64,000 nt of DNA. Origin: Prevotellamassilia timonensis. Lineage in GTDB: Bacteria > Bacteroidota > Bacteroidia > Bacteroidales > Bacteroidaceae. Both the position numbers and the translations under genes were made by a program. Below the pieces are notes generated by a model, which saw only the letters and a list, made by a program, of their open reading frames with translations, had not been told where the DNA came from and did no database searches. Where the stretch lies: positions 1 through 64,000 of the forward strand of contig NZ_LT629834.1 in the NCBI RefSeq assembly GCF_900106785.1, written 5' to 3'. Below are positions 8,210 through 17,746 of the stretch, piece after piece (within the stretch, counting starts at the first letter, position 1; each line of letters starts with the position of its first letter).

Positions 8210-9667
8210 ATGAAACTATCAGACGCACTGAAAAAAGTAACAGTTGTAGCCGCAAAGGGCGATCTGCAACGTGAAATAACAGGTGTTAATATTGACTCAA
8301 GAAAAGTGGCAACCGGCGACCTGTTCGTAGCCGTAAAGGGCACGCAAGCTGACGGTCACCTTTACATACCCAAAGCCATAGAGCAAGGTGCTGCGGCAGT
8401 ATTGGTAAGCGAACCCATACCAGCCGACACCCCCGATAGTGTGACGTACGTGCAAGTGGCCGACACCGAAGATGCTGTGGGCAAAGTGGCCACACAATTC
8501 TACGGCGACCCCACCACCAAACTCAAGCTGGTGGGCGTAACAGGCACCAACGGCAAAACAACCATTGCCACAGTGCTCTACAACATGTTCCGCGCCTTCG
8601 GCCACAAATGCGGCCTGTGTTCAACAGTGTGCAACTACATTGACGGACGTGCCATACCCGCCGACCACACCACTCCCGACCCCGTGACTCTGAACAAGCT
8701 CCTGGCACAAATGGCCGACGAGGGGTGCGAATACGCCTTTATGGAATGCTCGTCACACGCCATACACCAAAAGCGTATTGGCGGTCTGCGCTTTGTAGGC
8801 GGCATATTTACCAATCTCACACGCGACCACCTCGACTATCACAAGACGTTTGAGAACTATCGCAATGCCAAAAAAGCCTTCTTCGACGGACTGCCCAAGG
8901 GAGCCTTTGCCATAACCAATGCCGACGACAAGAACGGCATGATTATGGTGCAGAACACACAAGCCACCGTGCGCACCTACTCCACCCGCACCGTAGCCGA
9001 CTACAAAGGCCGCATTCTGGAGGAGAGCATCGAAGGCATGCTGCTCGACATCGACGGACGCGAAGTAAGCGTGCGCTTTGTCGGCCGTTTCAACGTGTCA
9101 AACCTGCTGGCGGTATATGGTGCCGCACTGATGCTGGGCAAGACACCCGAAGACACCCTGCGCGTGCTGTCAACGCTGCACCCCGTCAACGGACGTTTCG
9201 AGGCCATTCGTTCGCCCAAGGGCTTCAGTGCCATTGTCGACTATGCCCACACGCCCGACGCCTTGGTCAACGTGCTCACCGCCATCAACGAAATTGTGCG
9301 CGGCAAGGGCAAAGTCATCACCGTGTGCGGCGCCGGCGGCAACCGCGACAAAGGCAAGCGCCCGCTCATGGCACAGGAGGCAGCCAACCGTTCTGACCGT
9401 GTAATTATCACCAGCGACAACCCACGTTTTGAGGAGCCACAGGACATCATCAACGACATGCTTGCCGGCCTTACCGACGAGCAGAAACAAAAGGTCATCA
9501 GCATTGTCGACCGTCGTGAGGCCATACGCACAGCCACCATGCTGGCCCAGCCCGGCGATGTGATACTCGTAGCAGGCAAGGGCCACGAGCCCTATCAAGA
9601 AATCAAGGGCGTAAAGCACCACTTCGACGACCACGAGGAGATAAAGAAAGCCTTTGGCATCAACTAA
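8210..9667 (+). CDS. murE: UDP-MurNAc-tripeptide synthetase MurE (meso-DAP-adding)
   Basis: 485 aa. It adds the third residue to UDP-MurNAc-L-Ala-D-Glu in the cytoplasm, using ATP. The P-loop GTNGKTT is at 112-118. Substrate-region motifs include HTTPDP (153-158) and ECSSHA, and [12 protein letters not shown] marks the C-terminal domain. DNPR at 403-406 is the signature of enzymes that add meso-diaminopimelate, so the wall is of the DAP type expected for a Gram-negative. It follows ftsI by 86 nt and precedes mraY by 30 nt. Confidence 0.97.
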   Translation: MKLSDALKKVTVVAAKGDLQREITGVNIDSRKVATGDLFVAVKGTQADGHLYIPKAIEQGAAAVLVSEPIPADTPDSVTYVQVADTEDAVGKVATQFYGDPTTKLKLVGVTGTNGKTTIATVLYNMFRAFGHKCGLCSTVCNYIDGRAIPADHTTPDPVTLNKLLAQMADEGCEYAFMECSSHAIHQKRIGGLRFVGGIFTNLTRDHLDYHKTFENYRNAKKAFFDGLPKGAFAITNADDKNGMIMVQNTQATVRTYSTRTVADYKGRILEESIEGMLLDIDGREVSVRFVGRFNVSNLLAVYGAALMLGKTPEDTLRVLSTLHPVNGRFEAIRSPKGFSAIVDYAHTPDALVNVLTAINEIVRGKGKVITVCGAGGNRDKGKRPLMAQEAANRSDRVIITSDNPRFEEPQDIINDMLAGLTDEQKQKVISIVDRREAIRTATMLAQPGDVILVAGKGHEPYQEIKGVKHHFDDHEEIKKAFGIN

Positions 9668-9697
9668 CCACCAACCAACACCCAATATTTCGCAACA

Positions 9698-10966
9698 ATG
9701 TTATACTACCTTTTCCGTTTCCTCGAGCAGTTCGGCGTGTCGGGTTCGGGCATGTGGTCCTACATATCATTCCGTGCACTCCTGGCCCTCATTCTGGCCC
9801 TTGTCATATCGGCATGGTTCGGTGAGTACTTCATAAAGTGGATGAAGCGCCACAACATCAGCGAGACACAGCGCGATGCCAGCATCGACCCCTTTGGCGT
9901 GCAAAAGATTAACGTGCCATCAATGGGCGGCATTATCATCATCGTGTCGATACTTGTACCATGCCTGTTGCTCGGCCGTCTGCGCAACATCTACCTCATA
10001 CTGATGCTCGTCACCACCGTATGGTTAGGCCTGTTGGGCTTTTTAGACGACTACATCAAGATATTCAAGAAGAACAAGGACGGCCTCCCCGGGCGTTTCA
10101 AGATAGTGGGGCAAGTGTTGCTCGGGCTGTTTGTCGGACTCACGCTCTACCTCAGCCCCGATGCCACCATACGCGAGAACATCGAAATGCAGCAGCACGG
10201 CCAAACTACCGAAATCGTGCACAAGAGCCAAGCCGTCAAGAGCACCAAGACAACCATACCCTTTGTCAAGGAGAACAACTTCGACTACGCTGAGCTTGTA
10301 AGCTTCTGCGGCAAGTACAAGACACAAGCCGGTTGGATAGTGTTTGTGCTTGTCACGATATTCGTCATCACAGCCGTATCGAACGGAGCCAACCTCAACG
10401 ACGGCATGGACGGTATGGCCGCGGGCAACTCCGCCATTATATTCATAGCCCTTGGCATACTGGCCTACGTGTCAAGCCACATAGAGTTTGCCTCATACCT
10501 CAACATCATGTATGTACCAGGGTCGCAGGAGCTTGTCATATTCACCTGTGCCACAGTAGGCGCGCTCATCGGTTTTCTATGGTACAACGCCTACCCGGCA
10601 CAAATATTCATGGGCGACACCGGTTCGCTCGCCATTGGCGGCATCATAGCCGTGTTGGCCATCATCATTCACAAGGAGCTGCTCATACCCATACTGTGCG
10701 GCATATTCCTGCTCGAGAGCCTCAGCGTCATACTGCAAGTTGAATGGTACAAGCTCGGCAAGCGCAAAGGCGTGAAGCAGCGCATATTCAAGCGCACGCC
10801 CATTCACGACAACTTCCGCGTATTACCCTCGCAGCTCGACCCCGAGTGCAAATATCTGTGCAAGTGGCCGCATGGAGCATGGCACGAGTCAAAGATCACC
10901 ATACGCTTTTGGATAACCACCATCATACTTGCCGCGCTCACCATCATTACATTGAAAATAAGATAA
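9698..10966 (+). CDS. mraY: Phospho-N-acetylmuramoyl-pentapeptide transferase MraY
   Basis: 422 aa, polytopic inner-membrane enzyme that makes lipid I from UDP-MurNAc-pentapeptide and undecaprenyl phosphate. Family motifs are visible: the Asp pair in LGFLDDYIK, the NLNDGMDGMAAG block and the MGDTGSLAIGG block, all of which line the Mg2+/active-site face. It is about 60 residues longer than E. coli MraY. The extra length is a hydrophilic insertion at about residues 148-205, which I believe is usual in Bacteroidales. A 185-bp repeat element separates it from murD. Confidence 0.96.
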   Translation: MLYYLFRFLEQFGVSGSGMWSYISFRALLALILALVISAWFGEYFIKWMKRHNISETQRDASIDPFGVQKINVPSMGGIIIIVSILVPCLLLGRLRNIYLILMLVTTVWLGLLGFLDDYIKIFKKNKDGLPGRFKIVGQVLLGLFVGLTLYLSPDATIRENIEMQQHGQTTEIVHKSQAVKSTKTTIPFVKENNFDYAELVSFCGKYKTQAGWIVFVLVTIFVITAVSNGANLNDGMDGMAAGNSAIIFIALGILAYVSSHIEFASYLNIMYVPGSQELVIFTCATVGALIGFLWYNAYPAQIFMGDTGSLAIGGIIAVLAIIIHKELLIPILCGIFLLESLSVILQVEWYKLGKRKGVKQRIFKRTPIHDNFRVLPSQLDPECKYLCKWPHGAWHESKITIRFWITTIILAALTIITLKIR

Positions 10967-10977
10967 CACAACAAGAT

Positions 10978-11162
10978 AAGTAGGTGTTCAAAATTATTTT
11001 TACATTGAAAGTGCATTATCGGGGCGCATATGTTCCCTTCGGGTGAGGGAGCATAGCGGGCTATGTGACCGAGGCCGAAGGGGACAGATGCGTCTCGAGA
11101 ATGTGCTTTCAATGTGAAAATGACACCTGCTGATTGTATAAAATAATTTTGAACACCTACTT
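10978..11162 (+). mobile_element. 185-bp inverted-repeat element, copy 1 (MITE-like)
   Basis: Ends in AAGTAGGTGTTCAAAATTAT (left) and its reverse complement at the right. The interior is a long imperfect palindrome (ACATTGAAAG...CTTTCAATGT) around CATAGCGGGCTATG. The right tip carries TAATTTTG facing murD, whose ATG starts 4 nt after the element. The same sequence occurs at 15967, 23255 and 25894. There is no transposase gene, so it would have to be mobilised in trans. Confidence 0.85.
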
Positions 11163-11166
11163 ACAA

Positions 11167-12507
11167 ATGAAACTAGTAGTATTAGGAGCAGCCGAGAGCG
11201 GCGTAGGAGCCGCCATCCTGGCCCAGAAAGAAGGGTATGAAGTATTTGTGTCAGACATGGGCAGCATCAAGCCGCGCTACAAAGCGATGCTCGACGCCCA
11301 CCACATAGCCTGGGAAGAAGGACACCACACCGAAGCCAACATACTGTCGGCCGACGAGGTAGTAAAAAGCCCCGGCATACCCGAAACAGCTCCCATGGTG
11401 GCCAAGCTCATAGCACAGGGCACCCCCATACTCAGCGAGATAGAGTTTGCCGGCCGCTACACCGACGCCCGCATGATATGCATCACAGGCAGCAACGGCA
11501 AGACAACCACCACATCACTCATCTACCACATCATGCGCAAGGCCGGCATAGATGCCGGATTGGCAGGCAACATAGGCCACAGTCTGGCACTGCAAGTAGC
11601 CGAAGCCCCCCATAGCACCTACGTGATAGAGTTGTCGTCATTCCAGCTCGACAACATGTACAAGTTCCGGGCCAATGTAGCCGTGCTGCTCAACATCACC
11701 CCCGACCACCTCGACCGCTACGACTTCAAGATGCAGAACTACGTTGACGCCAAGATGCGCATACTGCAGAACCAAACGGCCGACGACACCTTTGTATATT
11801 GGAAGGAAGACGAGCACGTGCCCAACGAGCTGCCCAAATACAGCGACCCGAGCGCCAAGTGCGGCTTTACCGACGAAGCGCAACCCGGTTCGGCCGGCTA
11901 TGCGGCCAACGGCACATTCGTAGTCAACGCACCAGTACACTTCGAAATGCCACTCAGCCAGCTTTCATTGCCCGGCCGCCACAACCTGCGCAACTCGCTG
12001 GCAGCCGCCATAGCCTGCCTGGCCGCCGGCGTTAGCCCCGAAGTTGTACGCCAGGGCCTGTCAGACTTCCCCGGGGTGGAACACCGCCTCGAAAAGGCCG
12101 GCACCGTCAATGGCATACACTTTGTCAACGACTCCAAAGCCACCAACGTAGACGCCTGCTACTGCGCGCTCGAAAGCATGACCACCCCCGTAGTACTGAT
12201 ATTGGGCGGTAAGGACAAAGGCAACGACTATGCCGAAATCATGCCATTTGTCAAGCAAAAGTGCCGTGCGCTGGTATATATGGGTGCCGACAACAGCAAG
12301 CTGCACGCCAATTTCGACGCAACAGGCCTGCCCACGGCCGACACCCACTCCATGCGCGAGTGCATGGAGCACGCCGTAGCCCTGGCACAGCCCGGCGACA
12401 CCGTGTTGCTAAGCCCGTGCTGCGCCAGTTTCGACCTGTTCAAGAACATGGAGGACCGCGGCGAGCAGTTCAAGGCATGGGTCAAGCAGTATGGCGAGGC
12501 AAAGTAA
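11167..12507 (+). CDS. murD: UDP-N-acetylmuramoylalanine-D-glutamate ligase MurD
   Basis: 446 aa from the ATG at 11167. The frame extends upstream into the repeat element, but that part is not MurD-like. It ligates D-Glu to UDP-MurNAc-L-Ala with ATP. The N-terminal Rossmann start is KLVVLGAAESGVGAA, the P-loop is GSNGKTTTTS, and ELSSFQLD, NITPDHLDRY and NDSKATN are the further Mur-ligase motifs. It is fifth of the Mur/Fts enzymes in the operon. Its translation start lies only 4 nt from an inserted 185-bp element, so its leader, and possibly its promoter, now derive from that element. Confidence 0.96.
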   Translation: MKLVVLGAAESGVGAAILAQKEGYEVFVSDMGSIKPRYKAMLDAHHIAWEEGHHTEANILSADEVVKSPGIPETAPMVAKLIAQGTPILSEIEFAGRYTDARMICITGSNGKTTTTSLIYHIMRKAGIDAGLAGNIGHSLALQVAEAPHSTYVIELSSFQLDNMYKFRANVAVLLNITPDHLDRYDFKMQNYVDAKMRILQNQTADDTFVYWKEDEHVPNELPKYSDPSAKCGFTDEAQPGSAGYAANGTFVVNAPVHFEMPLSQLSLPGRHNLRNSLAAAIACLAAGVSPEVVRQGLSDFPGVEHRLEKAGTVNGIHFVNDSKATNVDACYCALESMTTPVVLILGGKDKGNDYAEIMPFVKQKCRALVYMGADNSKLHANFDATGLPTADTHSMRECMEHAVALAQPGDTVLLSPCCASFDLFKNMEDRGEQFKAWVKQYGEAK

Positions 12508-12605
12508 GCCACCAACCACACACGTAACGAAACAAAAGAGCCTGCCTGGCAGCAAACAAGCAATGCAAGCCAAGCCAGAACGCTAAATACAAGAAAGGAC
12601 ACAAC

Positions 12606-13907
12606 ATGGGTTTCTTTACCAGAAAAGACAAAAGCGAAAGCACCACACCGCAAACGCACGCCCTGCCAAAGTTTGAGGAGAAAGTCGAACGCGAAACCAC
12701 GCGTCTCGGCTCCCTGTTCATGGGCGACCGCGTGATATGGATTGTCTACTTCTTCCTGTGCGTCATATCACTTGTCGAGGTATACAGTGCCGCCAGCACA
12801 CTATCGTACAAGTCGGGCCGCTTTTGGGAGCCGCTTGTCAAGCAAGCCCTCTTCTTAGGCGCCGGCACCATCATCGTACTGTTGGTACACCGCATACCAT
12901 GCCGCATGTTCAAGATACTGCCCATACTGTCCATACCCCTTTCGGTGCTACTACTTATGATCACCCTGTTGTCGGGCGCAGCCACCAACGACGCGGCACG
13001 CTGGATAAACTTAGGCTTCATACAGTTCCAGCCCTCCGAAATAGCCAAAGGCTCCCTCATCATCACCGTAGCCCTCATATTGGCACGCACCCAGCGTGAA
13101 AACGGTGCCGACAAGCGAGCGTTCAAAATAATCATGTGGGTTACCCTGCCCATAGTAGGCTTAATATTCACCGAGAACCTCTCAACCGCTGGTCTGCTCT
13201 TTGGCGTGGTGCTGCTCATGATGTTCATAGGACGCGTGCCACTGGTGCAGTTAGGCAAGCTGTTGGGCGTCATGACCCTCTTGGGCGTGCTGATGGGCGT
13301 GTTAGTATACCTGTCGTCTGACGTGCCCTTCCTCCACCGTTTCGAAACGTGGAAAGAGCGCATCGAGACACACTTTGGCGGCGATGAAGACGCGCGCGAT
13401 GCCGACCCCGCCACCTACGACATAGACAAAGGCGCACAAGTAGCCCATGCCAACATAGCCATCGCCACGAGCAACGGCATAGGCAAAATGCCAGGCAACT
13501 CCGTGCAGCGCGACTTTCTTAGCCAAGCCTTCTCCGACTTCATCTACGCTGTCATCATCGAGGAAATGGGACTTTGGGGCGCAGCCATCGTAGTATTCCT
13601 CTACATCATACTACTGTTCAGGGCCGGACGCATAGCGAGCCGTTGCGAGCGCAACTTCCCCCCCTTCCTTGTCATGGGCCTGACACTGCTGCTTGTCACC
13701 CAAGCCATGGTCAACATGGCAGTAGCCGTAGGCCTCTTCCCCGTCACAGGGCAGCCACTGCCACTCATCAGCCGTGGTGGTACCTCCACACTCATCAACT
13801 GCTTCTACATCGGCATGATACTGAGCGTGAGCCGCTACGCCAAACAAGTCAAAACCCCCGTCCACACACAGTTCGACGGCCCCATGAGCGACATCAAGCA
13901 CGAGTAA
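12606..13907 (+). CDS. ftsW: Septal SEDS glycosyltransferase FtsW
   Basis: 433 aa multi-spanning SEDS protein that polymerises lipid II at the septum together with the FtsI of this operon. The cytoplasmic N-terminus is about 45 charged residues, longer than usual. SEDS signatures visible are FIQFQPSEIAK, ENLSTAGLLFG and, near the C-terminus, GQPLPLISRGGTS. It is the last gene of the cluster here. murG, murC, ftsQ, ftsA and ftsZ, which follow ftsW in many Bacteroidales, are absent, and repeat-borne terminator hairpins come next. Confidence 0.95.
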   Translation: MGFFTRKDKSESTTPQTHALPKFEEKVERETTRLGSLFMGDRVIWIVYFFLCVISLVEVYSAASTLSYKSGRFWEPLVKQALFLGAGTIIVLLVHRIPCRMFKILPILSIPLSVLLLMITLLSGAATNDAARWINLGFIQFQPSEIAKGSLIITVALILARTQRENGADKRAFKIIMWVTLPIVGLIFTENLSTAGLLFGVVLLMMFIGRVPLVQLGKLLGVMTLLGVLMGVLVYLSSDVPFLHRFETWKERIETHFGGDEDARDADPATYDIDKGAQVAHANIAIATSNGIGKMPGNSVQRDFLSQAFSDFIYAVIIEEMGLWGAAIVVFLYIILLFRAGRIASRCERNFPPFLVMGLTLLLVTQAMVNMAVAVGLFPVTGQPLPLISRGGTSTLINCFYIGMILSVSRYAKQVKTPVHTQFDGPMSDIKHE

Positions 13908-14021
13908 GGCACGCCTACGCAGTAGTACGACCTAACCGCACTCAAGCATCAAACGCAAGCACTAATGGGGGCGACGCGTCCCCGCGTCGGGAATGATGCG
14001 ATGAATGTTCATACACACAAA

Positions 14022-14067
14022 TTAAAGGCTCACAGACAGCGCTAATTACACGCCTGTCTGTGAGCCT
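14022..14067 (+). terminator. Terminator hairpin after ftsW, first copy
   Basis: AAAGGCTCACAGACAG (14022-14037) pairs perfectly with CTGTCTGTGAGCCTTT (14052-14067), a 16-bp stem. It should end the dcw transcript and may also act on the minus strand. Confidence 0.75.
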
Positions 14068-14287
14068 TTGCTTTTATCGCCTATGCGGGGACGAGGCTGC
14101 TGAAAAAACCGACGCAGCACGAGGCTGCTGAAAAAATTCCCGACGCGAGACGCGTCGCCCCCATTAGAGCTTGCGTTTGGTGGTAACGCTTGGTGCTTGC
14201 GTTTGGTGCTAGAAGAAGCGCGAACACTAATGGGGGCGACGCGTCTCGCGTCGGAAAAGATGCAATGAATGTTCCTACACATAAAAT

Positions 14288-14333
14288 AAAGGCTCACAGA
14301 TAGCGCTAATTACACGCCTGTCTGTGAGCCTTT
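14288..14333. terminator. Terminator hairpin, second (duplicated) copy
   Basis: AAAGGCTCACAGATAG (14288-14303) with CTGTCTGTGAGCCTTT (14318-14333), one mismatch. It arose with the tandem duplication and lies on the 3' side of the minus-strand CotH gene, so it may serve that gene. Confidence 0.65.
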
Positions 14334-14482
14334 GCTTTAATCGCCTATATGCAGCACGAGGCTGCTGAAAAAATTCCCGACGCGAGACGCGTCGCCCCCA
14401 TTAGAGCTTGCGCTTAGAGGTTTTAGTGGTAGCGTTTGGTGCTTGCGTCCTAAATCAGCAACACAGCGCGCTACCAGCTAAT

Positions 14483-15961
14483 TCAGCGCACCATCACACG
14501 TTCTGTGCGCAACAGCGCACCACCCTCCCCCATGTAGCGCACAACGTAGGCACCACGCAGGGCAGAGGCCGAACGCTGCCATTGAGCATACCCATCGGGG
14601 GAACCTGCAAAACACAAGCGGCCATCAACCGCATAAACCATCACACGCTGCACAACAGGCGAAGCCGTTACCCCATCAATGCCCGACACCAACGCATCAA
14701 TTTGTGCATCAAGCCAAGGGATACGCGTCTCAAACCATTCCTTCACCTCCCGCACATTGGCAGCCACCGTGGGGAAACCACCTTCGGGGTCGGCAAGCAA
14801 ACGGCTGGCGTCAATAGCCCGCCCATAATTGCGGGCAAGCGAGTCAGCCATTTCCGTCACACGCGCCATCAGTTTGGGGCGCACCTCCTGCCACACGTCA
14901 GCATACAGTTTTACCAATTCGGGACGGGCGAAACAAGCCGGACCATAAAACTGTCTGATTTCATGCACCGAAGCCCACTGCCCCGGCTTGCGGTAGTCCG
15001 TATCAAAATCCCACAGAGGCCCCATGCGCAAAGGCGCAGAGTAGCGGTCGTCCTTTATTACAAAAATGTTAGAGCCGCAGCCGTCCCAAGTGCCCAATAT
15101 GTCGTGTGCCAGGAACCAAGCCATGAGCGAGCGCGTGTCAAACAAGTCGTCGATGGGCTGCCCGCCATACAAAGCGTCCTCAAAGTTGTTGAGCGTATTC
15201 TTAATGTAAGCATACGAGTCAGCATCAACCTCCGCCCCATCGGGATACTTAAAAGTGTAAGCCATCGTATACGGCAAGTGGCCAGTGTGCAGCGTGCTGT
15301 CGGTAGTGTTCCACCAGTAAGGGTCACACTCCATAATGTAGCCGCTGGCAGATATGTTGCAGCGCGACGGCCCCTCCTTCACCGTCTCGCTGAGCAAATA
15401 CAAGCCGCGGTAGCGCCCGTTGAGCACAAGGTTCACATAGCGGCTCGCCGGCTTCCAGCCCAAGCCACACAAGCGGCTCACCTCTGGCCCGATGATGCTC
15501 TTAAAGTCCCTCGTAGTCAGTTGGTTGAGCAAGGCCCAATGCTTATTGTTAAACACACTGCTGCCCCGCTGCAGCAAATCGCTCTTAGCCTGCAACTTCA
15601 CCTTGTAAGACGGATTTTCGTAGTAAGCACTGGTATTGCCACGCATACGCAACGTTATGCCCGAAGCATCAACCCTATAAGGGCCACTGTCGTAAAGCAC
15701 CGAGTCGGCAAGCGTCATCACCATGCGCCCCGTCACAGTGGTGCGGTTAGTAATACCCATACCCGTACACCCCTCTGGTGCCGTCACAAAGTCACACGTA
15801 GGCAGGGAACCGTCCGTAGTAGTGACCGTCAGCACCGGAATGTTAAACGCAGGCAACATGGCCACCGTGTCGGCAGCCGTTTGCGCGCGTCCGGTCACAA
15901 CGGCCAGGGTAGCAGCCCCCACAGCCATCAAGCGCATAAGTTGTTTGAAATGCCACATCAT
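14483..15961 (-). CDS. CotH-like kinase family secreted protein (paralog 1)
   Basis: 492 aa with a signal peptide ending near VVTGRAQ. The CotH kinase-like domain spans about residues 95-390. Visible family features are TLRMRGNTSAYYENPSYKVK, the KHWALLNQ segment, RYRGLYLLSETVK, WDGCGSNIFVIKDD and MGPLWDFD. CotH proteins have an atypical protein-kinase fold that phosphorylates secreted proteins in Bacillus spores; substrates in Bacteroidota are unknown to me. The last 70 residues (VMVYAVDGRLCFAG ... GAYVVRYMGEG) look like a T9SS C-terminal sorting domain, suggesting export to the surface. A paralog lies directly upstream, with a 185-bp element between the two. Confidence 0.8.
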   Translation of the reverse strand: MMWHFKQLMRLMAVGAATLAVVTGRAQTAADTVAMLPAFNIPVLTVTTTDGSLPTCDFVTAPEGCTGMGITNRTTVTGRMVMTLADSVLYDSGPYRVDASGITLRMRGNTSAYYENPSYKVKLQAKSDLLQRGSSVFNNKHWALLNQLTTRDFKSIIGPEVSRLCGLGWKPASRYVNLVLNGRYRGLYLLSETVKEGPSRCNISASGYIMECDPYWWNTTDSTLHTGHLPYTMAYTFKYPDGAEVDADSYAYIKNTLNNFEDALYGGQPIDDLFDTRSLMAWFLAHDILGTWDGCGSNIFVIKDDRYSAPLRMGPLWDFDTDYRKPGQWASVHEIRQFYGPACFARPELVKLYADVWQEVRPKLMARVTEMADSLARNYGRAIDASRLLADPEGGFPTVAANVREVKEWFETRIPWLDAQIDALVSGIDGVTASPVVQRVMVYAVDGRLCFAGSPDGYAQWQRSASALRGAYVVRYMGEGGALLRTERVMVR

Positions 15962-15966
15962 ATATT

Positions 15967-16151
15967 AAGTAGGTGTTCAAAATTATTTTATACAATCAGT
16001 AGGTGTCATTTTCACATTGAAAGCACATTCTCGAGGTACATCTGTTCCCTTCGGCCTCGGTCACATAGCCCGCTATGCTCCCTCACCCGAAGGAAACATC
16101 TGCACCCCGATAATGCACTTTCAATGTAAAAATAATTTTGAACACCTACTT
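15967..16151 (-). mobile_element. 185-bp inverted-repeat element, copy 2
   Basis: Same length and tips as copy 1, in reverse orientation. Read on the minus strand it has the same polarity toward the CotH gene (start 15961) as copy 1 has toward murD. The element ends 5 nt before that start codon, with TAATTTTG pointing into the gene. Confidence 0.85.
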
Positions 16152-16165
16152 ATGTTACAATAGCG

Positions 16166-17668
16166 TCAACGTTTCATCACCTCCTCAGTGCGCAGCACCT
16201 CACCATTACGCCCTATCGAGCGCAAGATGTAAGCCCCGGGCACAGACGTTTGGGTAGCACGCACCCATTTGGCACAAGCGTCTGGCGTACCCTCAAAACA
16301 GAGCCGGCCATCGGCAGCATACACCTTCATGCGCTGCACAGCCCCCATGGGGGCCGCCGTCATGCTACTGTCAGACTGCACCACCAGCAGATTCTCAATA
16401 TGTTCGTCGAGCCAAGGAATGCGCTCGGCAAACCAATCCTCCACCGCCTTCGCGTTGTCGGCAATAGTGGGCAATGCCCCCCAACGGGCGGCCAGCACGC
16501 GACTTGAGTCAACAGCCTCGCCATAGTTAGTACACAGCGAGTCGACCACCGCCTTTACACGCTCTTGCAGCAAGGGGCGCACCTCACGCCACAGGTCCAC
16601 ATACTCCTGCACCAGTTCGGGCCGGCTGAAACACGCCGCGCCATAAAATTGCTGAATGCGGTGCACCGAGGCCCACTCGCCCGACCGCTTAAAGGTGCTG
16701 TCAAAGTCCCACAATGGTCCCATGCGCAAGCGCGAGTCCCTGCGGTCGTCCTTTATCAGGAACATGTTCGAGCCACAGCCGTCCCACGTGCCAAGAATGT
16801 CGTGTGCCAGGAACCAACCCATGAGCGAGCGCGTGTCAAACAAGTCGTCGATGGGCTGTCCGCCATACAGCGCGTCCTCAAAGTTGTTGATCGTGTTGCG
16901 TATGTAAGCAAACGACACCGCATCTATCTCGTCGGCATCAGGATATTTGAAAGTATAGCCCATGGTGTAGGGCAAGTTGTTCGAATGGAAATTACTGTCG
17001 TTCTTGGTCCACCAGTAAGAGTCGCACTCCGTCACATAGCCCTCGAGCGGCACATTGCAGCGTCCCTCGCTCTCCTTCACCGTTTCGATGAGCAAGTACA
17101 CACCACGATAACTGCCATCAATCACCAGATTGACAAACCTGTTGGCCGGCTCCCATCTTGTGCCGCAGAGCATGGCCACCTGCTGCCCCACCATGGTCTT
17201 GAAGTCGCGTGTAGTCACTTGGTTGAGCAAGGCCCAATGCTTGTTGCGATAAATGCGCTCGCCACGCTGCAGGAGGTCGGCGCGTTGCTGCAATTTCAGT
17301 TTGTACGACGGAGTCAGATTGTAGGAACTTGTGTTGCCGCGCATGTGCAACGTGATGCCAGTCGAGTCGGGCTGGAAAGTGCCGCTGTCGTAGAGCAACG
17401 AATCGCCGAGCGTCATCACCAGTCGCCCCGTCACAGTGCTCTTCCGCACAATGCTCTTTCCCACGCAGCCGTCGGGGGGCGACACATAAGTACTCTTGGG
17501 CAGTTTGCCCTCAACAGTAGTAATGTTCATGAGCGGCAAGTTAATTTGGCGCAACTGGTCAACTATGCTGTCAGACTGGGCAGCCGTTTGCGCACGACTC
17601 GCCACACAGGCCAAAGCCGCAAAAGCCACTGCCAAGGCAAGACGAAAGGTATGTGTGATATAAAACAT
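16166..17668 (-). CDS. CotH-like kinase family secreted protein (paralog 2)
   Basis: 500 aa, co-directional with and clearly homologous to the 14483-15961 protein. Shared blocks include LRMRGNTS-like HMRGNTSSYNLTPSYKLK, GGQPIDDLFDTRSLM, AHDILGTWDGCGSN and MGPLWDFDS. It has a signal peptide (about residues 1-26, ending ASRAQ) and a C-terminal region resembling a T9SS sorting domain (KVYAADGRLCFEGTPD ... GAYILRSIGRNG). It probably came from a tandem duplication, followed by insertion of the 185-bp element between the copies. Phosphotransfer to an extracellular protein is inferred only from the fold family. Confidence 0.8.
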   Translation of the reverse strand: MFYITHTFRLALAVAFAALACVASRAQTAAQSDSIVDQLRQINLPLMNITTVEGKLPKSTYVSPPDGCVGKSIVRKSTVTGRLVMTLGDSLLYDSGTFQPDSTGITLHMRGNTSSYNLTPSYKLKLQQRADLLQRGERIYRNKHWALLNQVTTRDFKTMVGQQVAMLCGTRWEPANRFVNLVIDGSYRGVYLLIETVKESEGRCNVPLEGYVTECDSYWWTKNDSNFHSNNLPYTMGYTFKYPDADEIDAVSFAYIRNTINNFEDALYGGQPIDDLFDTRSLMGWFLAHDILGTWDGCGSNMFLIKDDRRDSRLRMGPLWDFDSTFKRSGEWASVHRIQQFYGAACFSRPELVQEYVDLWREVRPLLQERVKAVVDSLCTNYGEAVDSSRVLAARWGALPTIADNAKAVEDWFAERIPWLDEHIENLLVVQSDSSMTAAPMGAVQRMKVYAADGRLCFEGTPDACAKWVRATQTSVPGAYILRSIGRNGEVLRTEEVMKR

Positions 17669-17746
17669 TGAAATGGATAGCTTTGTTTATGATAAAATGA
17701 TAGGAACTTCGGAAACCGCAACAACAGGGAACGCAAGCATCAATGC

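Larger units (their letters stand above)
13963..14453. repeat. REP-like GACGCGTC locus A, tandemly duplicated
   Basis: Two tandem blocks (about 13963-14210 and 14227-14453) share the same order. Each has TAATGGGGGCGACGCGTC, an AAAGGCTCACAGA hairpin, CACGAGGCTGCTGAAAAAA, then the reverse complement GACGCGTCGCCCCCATTA and GAGCTTGCG. The blocks are similar but not identical. This is the most elaborate of five loci carrying the palindrome. It fills the convergent gap between ftsW and the CotH gene. Confidence 0.85.

Noticed and set aside
14408-16129. Open frame of 573 codons on the plus strand opposite CotH paralog 1
   Set aside because: It lies antisense to a gene with signal peptide and clear CotH motifs. 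Its His/Arg/Pro-rich composition is that of an antisense shadow.
16565-17671. Open frame of 368 codons on the plus strand opposite CotH paralog 2
   Set aside because: Same reason: antisense shadow with no recognisable features.
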